This document shows, one piece after another, positions 15,279 to 24,700 of a DNA stretch of 64,000 bases. The stretch covers positions 1 through 64,000 of the forward strand of contig JAGBCB010000010.1 in the NCBI GenBank assembly GCA_017938145.1, in the 5' to 3' direction. Under the pieces are notes generated by a model. That model searched no databases and was not told where the DNA came from. It worked only from the letters and a program-made list of their open reading frames with translations. Numbering within the stretch: position 1 is the stretch's first letter; each line of letters begins with the position of its first letter. Position numbers and translations under genes: made by a program. The DNA comes from Lachnospiraceae bacterium. GTDB taxonomy: Bacteria > Bacillota > Clostridia > Lachnospirales > Lachnospiraceae.

Positions 15279-16904
15279 ATGATTTACTTTATTCCCGCCT
15301 GGTATCAGCAGGATAAATGGTGTGAAAATGAGCAGTATTGGTATCGTCGAAGAATGAAAACAGAGTTCGATGATACGGTAAAGCACATTCAGTTGTTTCA
15401 CCGCAGTCAGGTATATCCGTTTCAAATTGTGTTACTTAGTTATGCCCCGAATTTTCGACATTTTCTTCACCGGCAGAGTGCGTTTCATGCTCCGTACTGG
15501 TCTTGCTTTGATGCAATTCAGGAGGTTCGAAGAAAAAAAATTCGAATGTTTTCTTTTCATAATTTAAGCTGGCCGGAACATATTGAGTTTGTATATTCAC
15601 CATTTGCCATGATTGCCATGTTACGTGGAGAAAAATATGCCCAGGTGGAATTTGGTGAAGATGGAAATCCGATTCAAGTTGATATCTATCAGAATGGTTT
15701 ACTGTATCGCAGAAATATTTATGATGATAGAGGTTTTGTATCGGGAACAATTGTATATGAAAATGAGATACCCAGCTATCAAGATTATTTAACCGATACA
15801 GGTGTATGGAAGCTACGAGAGTTTTTTTCGGATGGGCATGTTGAGGTAAATCCAAAGTGTCCTACTTATCTTTTACAGTATCAGGAAACGGAGCAGATAA
15901 AGAGTTTTCAAAAATATTCCTACAAATGTATTGATGAAGTTATTCAAGAGGTATTTATTTCTTATCTTGCCTTGACTGATAAACAGGATATGTTTTGCGT
16001 GGCTGTTCATGAGTTACATAAGAATATGCTGCAGGAAGCATTAAAAAATAAGAAGATGATATTGTCTTTTTATGGTGAACGATATGATATTAAAAATTGT
16101 ATGGATCAGGTGCTCCCTATGATAAAGCAGGCAAAATACATCATAGCCGATTCCCAAGATACTTTGAAACGAATTCAACGTAGAGTGGAAAGAAAACTTA
16201 CAAATATTACAGATATTACTCCATTTGATTCTCGTGTTGATTTAGGAATCAGTCAACAACTTAATGTACAGAAAATACTGGTTCCGGTAGATGGATTGGA
16301 TGAAGTCTGGTTTGAAGAGGTAATACAGCGCCTGGGTGAATATCTTCCAATTAATGAAAATGCACAGGTGCATCTGTTTACCAGAATAGCTGATCTTGGT
16401 CGTAAAAGGCAATTGTTAGAGCAGACCAGACTGTGTTTGAAAAAGGCAGGATTAGAAGAAGGATGGGCAGAAATGCAGGAACAAAACCAAATAAGGGAGA
16501 ACTATTTGGATGGAGAAGAAAGTATTCCGGTACGTTTTTTTGTTGAACAATGTGTAGATGAGCTCTCTGTGAGTAAATGCGTTCGGGAACAGCGGATTGT
16601 GGTAGATATGAGAACATCGGCTGATTTATACTTACGAATCATGGGAATAAGCATGGGGATTCCGCAAATCGTATATCGGGATTCACAGTTCATTGAAGAT
16701 GGTAATAACGGTCTGATTCTCAAAAATCCTGCTATGCTTGGTGGCGCAGTTGCTTATTATCTGGACGATTTAAAAAATTGGAATGAAGCAATGATGTATG
16801 CATATGAACTTAGTAAAAAATATACCACAGATATTTTAATTGATAAATGGAAAGAGGTTATTAATTTTGTCGGACGTGATTCGGGTATTACAGCTGGGAA
16901 CTGA
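15279..16904 (+). CDS. asp1: Accessory Sec system protein Asp1
   Basis: At 541 aa it has the length expected for Asp1 and the typical beginning MIYFIPAWY. Asp1 has a glycosyltransferase-like (GT-B) fold without proven activity. In streptococci it forms a complex with Asp2 and Asp3 that binds glycan-carrying adhesin and SecA2. The C-terminal half here (from about 325, VQKILVPVDGLDEVW) resembles a GT-B second domain. There is no signal peptide, so it acts on the cytoplasmic face. It overlaps asp2. Recognition rests on the N-terminal motif, size and place between secY2 and asp2. Confidence 0.88.
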   Translation: MIYFIPAWYQQDKWCENEQYWYRRRMKTEFDDTVKHIQLFHRSQVYPFQIVLLSYAPNFRHFLHRQSAFHAPYWSCFDAIQEVRRKKIRMFSFHNLSWPEHIEFVYSPFAMIAMLRGEKYAQVEFGEDGNPIQVDIYQNGLLYRRNIYDDRGFVSGTIVYENEIPSYQDYLTDTGVWKLREFFSDGHVEVNPKCPTYLLQYQETEQIKSFQKYSYKCIDEVIQEVFISYLALTDKQDMFCVAVHELHKNMLQEALKNKKMILSFYGERYDIKNCMDQVLPMIKQAKYIIADSQDTLKRIQRRVERKLTNITDITPFDSRVDLGISQQLNVQKILVPVDGLDEVWFEEVIQRLGEYLPINENAQVHLFTRIADLGRKRQLLEQTRLCLKKAGLEEGWAEMQEQNQIRENYLDGEESIPVRFFVEQCVDELSVSKCVREQRIVVDMRTSADLYLRIMGISMGIPQIVYRDSQFIEDGNNGLILKNPAMLGGAVAYYLDDLKNWNEAMMYAYELSKKYTTDILIDKWKEVINFVGRDSGITAGN

Positions 16905-18378
16905 AGATTGGAGAAAGTGCTACAAGGTGCCGGATTATGTGGATTTTATATTTGCGAAGGATGTGTTTTCTGAGGTACCAAAGTCTCCCTATGACCTTGT
17001 TTTTGTAGACAGGGTGCTTCTTGATGAAGAGATTATGCCGCTTTGTCAAGCAACGAAAGCATATACTCTGTATGTGACAGACCGTGAGATTTGGAATGAA
17101 GGGTTACAGGAGTATTATTCTCGTAAAAATGGAAAACGCCTTTCCAGGGAAAAAGTACAGGACTTTTTAGACAAAGAGGTTAGAAATTATTTTTCAAAGC
17201 CATATGGAGAAAAATTCAGATTTCAAAATCTGGCAATTGCTCAGGGATTTTCAGGAAGTGTAGAATGGATTGGAAATTACAGCGTTAATGTAACTGGTGA
17301 TTTTGGTGAAGAATTGAGCCAGATTGCTTTCTGGCGGAATAATATTCCGATTATGGAAGGGCAAGCGATAGACCTTTGGCTGGAATACAAAAAGGATCCA
17401 CAAGTGGAGATTGCACTATCTGTTACTCAGTTTGTACGGGGAACTATTTCACAGGTCCAGCAGACATGGTTTTTTACGGAACAGGAACTGGAAAATACCG
17501 TTATTTTAGATAATCAGCTTGCCACAGGACCAGTGTTTGTTTCACTTTTAGCAAAGGGACAAGGCAACCTGCAGATTATCGCACTCAACGACCGATATTC
17601 CAGAAGAGGTCACGGTTTGTTTTTACCGGGAGGGCAGCGTTCTGTAACTTCAGAAAGAGAAGAGATTTTTTATTATTTTGATCCCGGTGATTTAAAACCG
17701 CCGTTAAATGTATATTTTTCGGGATATAAGACTCAGCAGGGATTTGAAGGTTATTACATGATGCGTAAAATGGGGTGTCCGTTTTTACTGATTGGTGAAC
17801 CAAGACTACATGGCGGAAGTTTTTATATGGGTTCTGAGGAGTATGAAAAAGAACTAATAAATATAATTAGTAAACATATGAAAAGGCTTGGATTTACCAG
17901 AGAACAGGTTATTTTATCGGGTCTTTCTATGGGTACATTTGGTGCCATGTATTATGGTTGTGACATCCAACCGTATGCAATGATTTTGGGTAAACCGTTG
18001 GCAAGTATTGGAGATGTGGCAAAAAATGAGCGCCTGCATCGTCCGGGAGGTTTTCCGACTTCGTTAGATGTTTTGGAATTTATTTCCGGTGGAAGTGACG
18101 AGAATGCAATCCAACGCTTGAATCATCGTTTTTGGGATAAATTTGATTCGACTGATTGGAGTAATTCACGTTTTGTTGTGTCTTATATGATAGAGGATGA
18201 TTATGATTCCACAGCATATAATACGTTAATAAGTCATTTAAAGTCAAATGGAGTAAAAGTATATGGAAAAGGAATCCATGGCAGGCATAATGACGAGTCA
18301 TTTGCAATTAACGCATGGTTTAAGAATCAGTATGATATGATTCTGAGGGAAGATTTTGGAAGAAAGGCGGAGCAGTAA
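16867..18378 (+). CDS. asp2: Accessory Sec system protein Asp2 (putative glycan O-acetyltransferase)
   Basis: This 503-aa protein has an N-terminal beta-rich carbohydrate-binding-like region and a C-terminal alpha/beta-hydrolase domain. The nucleophile elbow is GLSMG in ILSGLSMGTFGAMYYG, and a late His (GIHGRHND) and Asp can complete a Ser-Asp-His triad. Streptococcal Asp2 uses this triad to acetylate GlcNAc on the adhesin and is also needed for export. Start: TTG at 16867 behind AAAGAGG, inside the end of asp1; the longer frame from 16840 lacks a ribosome site. Its stop directly abuts the asp3 ATG. Confidence 0.88.
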   Translation: MSDVIRVLQLGTEDWRKCYKVPDYVDFIFAKDVFSEVPKSPYDLVFVDRVLLDEEIMPLCQATKAYTLYVTDREIWNEGLQEYYSRKNGKRLSREKVQDFLDKEVRNYFSKPYGEKFRFQNLAIAQGFSGSVEWIGNYSVNVTGDFGEELSQIAFWRNNIPIMEGQAIDLWLEYKKDPQVEIALSVTQFVRGTISQVQQTWFFTEQELENTVILDNQLATGPVFVSLLAKGQGNLQIIALNDRYSRRGHGLFLPGGQRSVTSEREEIFYYFDPGDLKPPLNVYFSGYKTQQGFEGYYMMRKMGCPFLLIGEPRLHGGSFYMGSEEYEKELINIISKHMKRLGFTREQVILSGLSMGTFGAMYYGCDIQPYAMILGKPLASIGDVAKNERLHRPGGFPTSLDVLEFISGGSDENAIQRLNHRFWDKFDSTDWSNSRFVVSYMIEDDYDSTAYNTLISHLKSNGVKVYGKGIHGRHNDESFAINAWFKNQYDMILREDFGRKAEQ

Positions 18379-18873
18379 ATGCTGGGAGAAAAATGGATAG
18401 TATATTGGAGTGAATATGCTTCTGATACCTATTTATACGGTTCAAAAATTACTTTTCATAAAAAGGATGACGTAGAATTCCAGAATTTACTAATGCCACC
18501 CGGAACAATTATTAAGCAATGGTATTCTAAGACTAATTTTCAAATGCAGAAGATTGAGCCAACGTTGCCGATTATTGACGGAGAAACGGAATACCAAATC
18601 ACATTAAATATTGTCACAAATGAAAATGAAACCTGTCTCGGCCGGTTGGTTTACTATGACAGATATGGTGTAGAGGCAGGAAGTCTTACGTTGCGTGATA
18701 AGGAAACTCTATTCCGGTGTCCGTTGAAGACGTACAGCTATCGGCTTCAGCTGATTAATGGTGGTGTTACAAATTTTCATTTTCACTCGGTGATAATACA
18801 GGAAGTGCTTCATGGGACAGAAGAAAACAATAAAAAATTTAAGAAGAGAATTAAAAAAAGTAAGAAGCAATAA
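18379..18873 (+). CDS. asp3: Accessory Sec system protein Asp3
   Basis: This small (164 aa) beta-rich protein starts at the base after the asp2 stop. In streptococci Asp3 is a carbohydrate-binding-like scaffold that bridges the Asp1/Asp2 complex and SecA2. Visible features are an IIDGETEYQITLNIVTNE strand pair, a YDRYGVE turn shared by Asp3 proteins and a very basic C-terminal tail (KKFKKRIKKSKKQ). It overlaps secA2 by 62 bp. Assignment relies on size, order and these short motifs. Confidence 0.85.
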   Translation: MLGEKWIVYWSEYASDTYLYGSKITFHKKDDVEFQNLLMPPGTIIKQWYSKTNFQMQKIEPTLPIIDGETEYQITLNIVTNENETCLGRLVYYDRYGVEAGSLTLRDKETLFRCPLKTYSYRLQLINGGVTNFHFHSVIIQEVLHGTEENNKKFKKRIKKSKKQ

Positions 18874-21148
18874 AGATTATATGGCATCTCTGTCGGATGA
18901 GGAGCTTTCCGGGCTGACAATACAGTTTAAAGAACGCCTTAGAAATGGAGAAAGTTTGGATTCACTTTTGCCGGAGGCTTTTGCTGCTGTTTGCGAGGCG
19001 GACTATCGTATCTTGGGAAAAGCTCCTTATGATGTTCAGGTATTAGGTGCTATTGCTATGCATCAAGGAAAATTAGTGGAAATGAACACCGGCGAAGGGA
19101 AAACACTGGTTGCAACGATGCCGCTTTATCTGAATGCCTTAACCGGAAAGAGTACTATTTTAATGACCAGTAACTCTTATCTGGTACTGCGCGATGCCGA
19201 AGAAATGGGACAGGTATATAACTTTATGGGACTTACCATAGCTGCAGGTGTCAGAGCCAGAGAAGAGGAGCAGTTTTCAAACGAAGATAAAAAAAAGGTT
19301 TATGCAGCAGATATTGTATATACTACACATGGAACATTTGGATTTGATTATTTACTGAATAATTTAGTTACATCAGCGGAGGATCGTTTTTTACGCGAGT
19401 TATATTACTGTATTTTAGATGAGGCAGATTCTGTGCTTTTAGATAGTGCTCAGACTCCGTTGGTTATTTCTGGTTTTCCAAGAGTACAGTCAAATTTGTA
19501 TGAGATGGCAGATTTCTTTGTTACTACGCTTGTAGAAGGAAGAGATTATGAGCATGAAGATCAAAAGGTATGGTTAACAGAAGATGGAATAAGATACGCA
19601 GAGACCTATTTCGGTATTGATAATTTTTATGGAGAGGAATTTTTTGAAATTAATCGCCATGTAACATTGGCTCTTAGGGCTCATGTTTTGTTTGAACCCG
19701 AAAAAGATTATGTAGTTAATAATAAACAGGAACTGCAACTTTTAGATAATGGCTCCGGTCGAGCAATGTCAGGAGTTAAACTGCGTGGTGGACAACATCA
19801 GGCTATTGAACAAAAAGAAAAGCTGGAAGTATCCAGAGAAAATCGTTCGATGGCATCTATTACATATCAAAATTTATTCCGGCTGTTTCCGAAAATGTCC
19901 GGCATGAGCGGAACTATTTCTGATGCAGAGGAGGAACTTAGTTCTTTATATGGTGTTAAAATGGTGGTAATACCTCCGAATCGTCCGTTGATGAGAAAAG
20001 ATTTAGATGATTTTTATTTTAAAAACAGTAGACAGCAGCTTAGTGCCGCTATGAATACTATCGCAGAGGTTCATTCCACCGGTCAACCATTGCTGATTGT
20101 GGTTTCGACCATTGGAGAGACAGAATTGGTTTCTAAGATGTTAATGGAAATGCAGATTCCGCATAGTGTGTTAAATGCAAATAATGCCTTTTGGGAGGCG
20201 GAGATTATTAAAGAAGCAGGACAGCTAAATGCTGTAACAGTCGCCACAGGTATGGCAGGACGCGGTACTGATATTCGGTTAGGCAAAGGCGTAAAAGAAT
20301 TGGGAGGACTAGCAGTTATTGGCATCGGAAGAATGGTAAATACGCGGCAGGAGCGCCAGGCAAGAGGACGTGCAGGACGTCAAGGAGATCCTGGTTTTAG
20401 CAGATTCTTTGTTTCACTTGAAGATGAAGTAGTCAAGAATAGCGGAGTGATAAAAAAAGAAAAGTATGAAAAAAAGAATTTGAAAATCCGCAAGAGAAAA
20501 CTCAGAAAAATAATCAATACAGCTCAGAAGATAAATGAAGAGAAAGCTATTAATTCCAGGCAAACCGCAATGGATTACGATCAGGTTTTACAGCGTCAAC
20601 GTTCGTTAATTTATGCTACCAGGGATCGTATGATGGATGGTGAGGAATTGGAAATGAAGAAAATTCTTCAGGTTGCAGGGGAGAACATCAATTGTTTTCT
20701 AAATGAGAAATCGGAATTGACGGAACAGACGATAAGAAGATATATATTGGATAATTTGTCTTACCGTTTGGATAAAGAATTTTTTGAATGTTCGTGTACT
20801 GATAAAACAGAAATGCTACGTTATCTTAGGGATTTGGTAGTTGACGGCTTGAGAGAACAGGAAAACAAACTTGGCAGTGAAACGGTCATGGGTGAATTCA
20901 TGAGGGTAGCAACTTTGCAGGCAATTGATGAGGCATGGATCGAGCAAGTGGATTATTTACAGCAGTTGCAGTATGCAGTTGCGGGACGGTCTACAGCGCA
21001 GAGAAACCCAATATATGAATACCAGAAGGAAGCGTTACTGTCATTTCGAAAGATGGAGAAAACAATCCAAAGAAACATGGTTCGGAATATTTTACTTAGT
21101 ACTGTTTCTTGGGACAAAGACGGGAATATGAAAATACTTTATCCGTAG
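18812..21148 (+). CDS. secA2: Accessory preprotein translocase ATPase SecA2
   Basis: This 778-aa DEAD-motor ATPase drives export of the serine-rich glycoproteins. Walker A is EMNTGEGKT, Walker B is ILDEADSVLLD, and motif VI is near QERQARGRAGRQGDPG. The preprotein cross-linking domain and helical scaffold are present, while the C-terminal Cys-rich SecB-binding tail of housekeeping SecA is absent. Length and missing tail fit SecA2. The ATG at 18812 follows CAGGAAG, overlapping asp3. It is the only SecA in the window. Confidence 0.95.
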   Translation: MGQKKTIKNLRRELKKVRSNKDYMASLSDEELSGLTIQFKERLRNGESLDSLLPEAFAAVCEADYRILGKAPYDVQVLGAIAMHQGKLVEMNTGEGKTLVATMPLYLNALTGKSTILMTSNSYLVLRDAEEMGQVYNFMGLTIAAGVRAREEEQFSNEDKKKVYAADIVYTTHGTFGFDYLLNNLVTSAEDRFLRELYYCILDEADSVLLDSAQTPLVISGFPRVQSNLYEMADFFVTTLVEGRDYEHEDQKVWLTEDGIRYAETYFGIDNFYGEEFFEINRHVTLALRAHVLFEPEKDYVVNNKQELQLLDNGSGRAMSGVKLRGGQHQAIEQKEKLEVSRENRSMASITYQNLFRLFPKMSGMSGTISDAEEELSSLYGVKMVVIPPNRPLMRKDLDDFYFKNSRQQLSAAMNTIAEVHSTGQPLLIVVSTIGETELVSKMLMEMQIPHSVLNANNAFWEAEIIKEAGQLNAVTVATGMAGRGTDIRLGKGVKELGGLAVIGIGRMVNTRQERQARGRAGRQGDPGFSRFFVSLEDEVVKNSGVIKKEKYEKKNLKIRKRKLRKIINTAQKINEEKAINSRQTAMDYDQVLQRQRSLIYATRDRMMDGEELEMKKILQVAGENINCFLNEKSELTEQTIRRYILDNLSYRLDKEFFECSCTDKTEMLRYLRDLVVDGLREQENKLGSETVMGEFMRVATLQAIDEAWIEQVDYLQQLQYAVAGRSTAQRNPIYEYQKEALLSFRKMEKTIQRNMVRNILLSTVSWDKDGNMKILYP

Positions 21149-21162
21149 GGAGGATGCTATTG

Positions 21163-21639
21163 ATGGAAGCAGAATCGGTATATCAATATCTTATTGACCG
21201 ACAAGAGTTTCGTTTGTTAGAAGAGAAAGATTTGTATTATGTATTTTTACCTGTACCGGAGTATTGGGACATTCGAGTGGATGGATATAATGGTGCAGTG
21301 ACCGATATGGGAGAAAAGAAAGCAATCATATATTTTAAAGCTCCTTCTGAAAAACGTTATGTACAAAGAGTAGAGTGGATTACAACTACCGGAACTGTAT
21401 ACAAAATTGATTACTACGGAAAGTATGGTTATGCATATTGTACGGAGTATCTGAATTCAGATGGAAGCAGTCGAATGAAGGAATACTATACTTCACAGCG
21501 TAAGCTGGTAGCAAGTAAGAATTCCAGCAATGGTGTAATTACTTTATTTGAGCAGGGGCATGTGGCGGCTATGTATGATTCGGAAAGTGTATTAATAAAA
21601 GAGGTAAGTGAGGAAACAGATGGCGATATATGTATTTAA
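21163..21639 (+). CDS. Stand-alone GtfB-like N-terminal (beta-meander) module
   Basis: This 158-aa protein starts at the ATG behind GGGAGGA, 14 bp after the secA2 stop. It aligns by eye with the N-terminal third of the GtfB encoded at 24673: PVPEYWDI matches VPEYWEIS, KKAIIYFKAPSEKRYVQRVEW matches the ERAKIFYSEPKHKRLVRVVDW region, and YYGKYGYAY matches YNRYGALYAR. It ends where GtfB continues with VTGDIIL. In GtfA/GtfB this beta-rich extension binds the acceptor adhesin. The frame is intact and overlaps the next gene by 20 bp, so it looks like a functional small partner rather than debris. A truncated relic cannot be excluded. Confidence 0.75.
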   Translation: MEAESVYQYLIDRQEFRLLEEKDLYYVFLPVPEYWDIRVDGYNGAVTDMGEKKAIIYFKAPSEKRYVQRVEWITTTGTVYKIDYYGKYGYAYCTEYLNSDGSSRMKEYYTSQRKLVASKNSSNGVITLFEQGHVAAMYDSESVLIKEVSEETDGDICI

Positions 21640-23158
21640 TCTTTTAGTTGGATATTATACCGGTGGCCTTGATACAGCACAAGGGGTCAGAAGCAGATAT
21701 CTCAGAAAAACAAAGCATACTGTTAAGTACATATTTGACACAGTTCCCACTTATCGCGAACTTTTGGTCTATCATAATCTGGGGATTTGTGTGGAAGAAA
21801 TGCTTTGTGCACAATTATTCATGACAGGAAATTACAATTTTGCAGGAAATATTAAAGTGTCTGATAAATTGCAGGAGCTGGTTGAAAAATTACAGGTCAA
21901 TAAGACTGTCGAAATAGGAAATAGTTTAAGATTATATCACGAGAACCAACTGGTGGCTTCCATAGAGCGAAAAGAGAATAAAGAATTCCTTTACCAAATC
22001 TCATATTATCATAATAATGGGAAGCTTATTTTGACGGAGTGGTATGGGGACAGTTTGCTTTACACAGATCATTTTGTGACAGCGGAAAAAGATGGGAAAA
22101 AGTATGCAAAGAAGGTAAAAACCTCTTTTTTTGATAAAAAGGGAACCAACGTTTATGATTGCTTATATGATATAAACGGTGAAGAGCTATATGTATATCC
22201 GGATGGACAAAGTTACAGTAAAACCCAATGGTTTTATAAGTTTATTCAGACTCTGAAATTATCAGAGGATGATATTGTTATTTTAGAACGTCCGTCTTTC
22301 AATTCCTATGTTCAACCATTGTTTCAGTATGGAGGAAAAGCAAAAAAAGTAGTGGTATTCCATTCGGGGCATTATTTTGAGCGTGGGGAAGATACCGGTT
22401 CTTTATATATGAACAGAGAATATTATTACTGGTTTAAGTATTCGGAAAAGATAGATTTGATGATTGTCTCCACAGAGGAACAAAAAGAAGATATTCGAAC
22501 TAAGCTACTGGAATTTTCAAAAGAAATACCAAGAATAGAGGTAGTGCCGGCAGGAGGGCTTGCTGACATTAAGAGAACAAAAGAGTTTAGGAAACCGCGT
22601 TCCTTAGTAACTGTGTCAAGGCTTGTTCCGGGTAAAAAGGTAGACTGGGTAATTGAAAGTGTTATAGAAGCCAGAAAGGGGATTCCCGAACTGACTCTTG
22701 ACATTTATGGAGAAGGAAAAGCTACATCCGCATTAAAAGAGCTTGTACATCAGTATAACGCAGAAGAATATATCCACTTCATGGGGCACTGTGATGTGAG
22801 TGAAGTGTACAAGAATTATGAGGGTTATATTTCGGGTTCTGTTTTTGAAACATTGGGACTTTCTGTGATGGAGGCTATTGGCTCAGGAAATGCTGTTATA
22901 GGTTTAGATGCCCGATACGGTAACCGGGTACTTATTGAGGATGGAAAGAACGGAAGATTGATCAAATTCTCACCGGATGATATTCAGAATCCACAAAGAG
23001 TAAAAGAAATTATTTCGGATATGGCAAAGTGTATTGTAGAAGTGTTTTCTGATGAAGAAATGCTTCTGGCTTATCAGGAGCATTCCTATCAGATTGCCGA
23101 ACGGTTTTTAAATGATAAAATCGAAAAGAAGTGGATTGACGTTATTGAATCACTATAA
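21620..23158 (+). CDS. Second GtfA-like glycosyltransferase (GT4) of the aSec locus
   Basis: This 512-aa protein starts at ATG 21620 behind GTGAGG. It is a paralogue of the GtfA at 23207 with the same layout: N-terminal Rossmann half, an inserted beta-meander (about 60-210), then a GT4 catalytic half. The E-x7-E motif (ETLGLSVME) that binds the nucleotide sugar is present, as is VSRLVPGKKVDWVIE. The N-terminus NLLVGYYTGGLDTAQGVRSR replaces the IGWASSGVEYAQAYR of true GtfA. It is probably a cytoplasmic glycosyltransferase for the serine-rich proteins, perhaps paired with the preceding mini-GtfB (inference). Sugar specificity is unknown. Confidence 0.85.
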   Translation: MAIYVFNLLVGYYTGGLDTAQGVRSRYLRKTKHTVKYIFDTVPTYRELLVYHNLGICVEEMLCAQLFMTGNYNFAGNIKVSDKLQELVEKLQVNKTVEIGNSLRLYHENQLVASIERKENKEFLYQISYYHNNGKLILTEWYGDSLLYTDHFVTAEKDGKKYAKKVKTSFFDKKGTNVYDCLYDINGEELYVYPDGQSYSKTQWFYKFIQTLKLSEDDIVILERPSFNSYVQPLFQYGGKAKKVVVFHSGHYFERGEDTGSLYMNREYYYWFKYSEKIDLMIVSTEEQKEDIRTKLLEFSKEIPRIEVVPAGGLADIKRTKEFRKPRSLVTVSRLVPGKKVDWVIESVIEARKGIPELTLDIYGEGKATSALKELVHQYNAEEYIHFMGHCDVSEVYKNYEGYISGSVFETLGLSVMEAIGSGNAVIGLDARYGNRVLIEDGKNGRLIKFSPDDIQNPQRVKEIISDMAKCIVEVFSDEEMLLAYQEHSYQIAERFLNDKIEKKWIDVIESL

Positions 23159-23206
23159 GAGAAACTATCCATTTGGCAGTGTATGCTGTCGGAAAGGAAT
23201 TTTGTT

Positions 23207-24700
23207 ATGATTTACAACTTTAACTTAGGTATCGGCTGGGCCAGCAGCGGTGTGGAATATGCGCAGGCGTATCGGGCGAAGATGTTGCGTGCCATCGGAG
23301 CAAAGGCAAAATTTATTTTTACGGATATGTTCCCAAGGGAAAATATCCAGCATATGACGGAGAACATTGGGTTCTTAGACTCTGAAGTAGAGTGGCTGTA
23401 TACTTTTTTTACAGATACCAAGATTGCACCGGTAACCTATACCTTAAAACAGCTGGAGGCGACCTTTGGTACAACGGAATATACATTTTCCAGAGACGGG
23501 AAAACTGCAAAGTATACCTTTCCGGGAAACAATAATTTTTATACGGTTTATATGGTGGATGAGAACTCAGACAGAGTGCATCGTGTGGAACTGGTATCCA
23601 ATGGTTTTCTCATCCGTAAGGATTATTTTACCTATTGCAGAATTTATTCCGAGTATTATGCACCGTTAGATAATAAGGCACATATGTATCAGCGCCGCTT
23701 CTTCAATGAAGACGGAAGTATTGCTTATGAAGAAATTAATGATAATGATGTGGTAACCTACCGGTTTCCAGACAAAATTCTCTGCTCCAAAGAAGAATTT
23801 GTGGGCTATATGGTGTCAAAGTTAAATCTTACCAAGGATGATATTGTCATTATCGACAGAACCACCGGTATCGGACAGGCAATCCTTATGAATGTCCGTC
23901 CGGCAAAAGTGGGTATCGTGATTCATGCAGACCATTTCAGTGAAGGAAGCAGTGACGAAACCAACATTCTTTGGAACAATTATTATGAATATGCCTTCTC
24001 GCAGTACGACAAAATTGATTTCTACCTGGCTTCCACGGATGCCCAGAATCAGCTGATGCGGGAGCAGTTTGAGAAATATTTGGGCGTTACTCCGAACGTA
24101 ATTACTGTTCCGGTGGGTGGTTTAAAAGAGTTAAAATATCCGTATAAGAGACGGCCGCATTCCCTAATAACCGCGTCCCGTCTGGCAACGGAAAAGCATG
24201 TGGACTGGGTTGTGGAAGCAGTGGCAGAGGCAAGAAAGACCATTCCTGATATTACCCTTGATATTTACGGTAATGGTGCAGAGGAAGGAAAAATCAAAGA
24301 AGCTATTGAGCGTCTTGGCTGCACCGGCTGCATTAAGTTATGCGGCCAGCAGGATTTAACAGAGGTTTATCAGAGCTATGAAGCTTATATAGCAGGTTCT
24401 ACCAGTGAAGGCTTCGGATTAACCTTGATGGAAGCAATCGGTGCCGGTTTGCCGATTATCGGTTTTGATGTACGCTACGGCAACAAGAATTTTGTGGACC
24501 AGGGAAAGAATGGCTATAAGATTCCGGTGCATGATAAAATGGAAAGTAAAGAGCGCATTGCAAAGTTGGCAGAATGTATTGTAAAACTGTTTACAGAAGC
24601 CGATTTGGAAGCGTTTCATGCGCATTCCTATAAAAAAGCAAAGGAATATCTCACAACAGAGGTGGAGAAACGATGGGAAACACTGTTAAAGACAATATAA
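23207..24700 (+). CDS. gtfA: Accessory Sec O-GlcNAc transferase subunit GtfA
   Basis: This 497-aa GT4 enzyme starts at the ATG behind GGAAAGGA. Its N-terminus contains IGWASSGVEYAQAYRAK and FIFTDMFP, which match GtfA of streptococcal serine-rich adhesin loci very closely. A beta-meander insertion and the E-x7-E motif (EGFGLTLME) follow. With GtfB it adds the first GlcNAc to Ser/Thr of the adhesin in the cytoplasm. It overlaps gtfB by 28 bp, so the two subunits are translationally coupled. The codon style is visibly more GC-rich than in the genes before 23160. Confidence 0.93.
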   Translation: MIYNFNLGIGWASSGVEYAQAYRAKMLRAIGAKAKFIFTDMFPRENIQHMTENIGFLDSEVEWLYTFFTDTKIAPVTYTLKQLEATFGTTEYTFSRDGKTAKYTFPGNNNFYTVYMVDENSDRVHRVELVSNGFLIRKDYFTYCRIYSEYYAPLDNKAHMYQRRFFNEDGSIAYEEINDNDVVTYRFPDKILCSKEEFVGYMVSKLNLTKDDIVIIDRTTGIGQAILMNVRPAKVGIVIHADHFSEGSSDETNILWNNYYEYAFSQYDKIDFYLASTDAQNQLMREQFEKYLGVTPNVITVPVGGLKELKYPYKRRPHSLITASRLATEKHVDWVVEAVAEARKTIPDITLDIYGNGAEEGKIKEAIERLGCTGCIKLCGQQDLTEVYQSYEAYIAGSTSEGFGLTLMEAIGAGLPIIGFDVRYGNKNFVDQGKNGYKIPVHDKMESKERIAKLAECIVKLFTEADLEAFHAHSYKKAKEYLTTEVEKRWETLLKTI

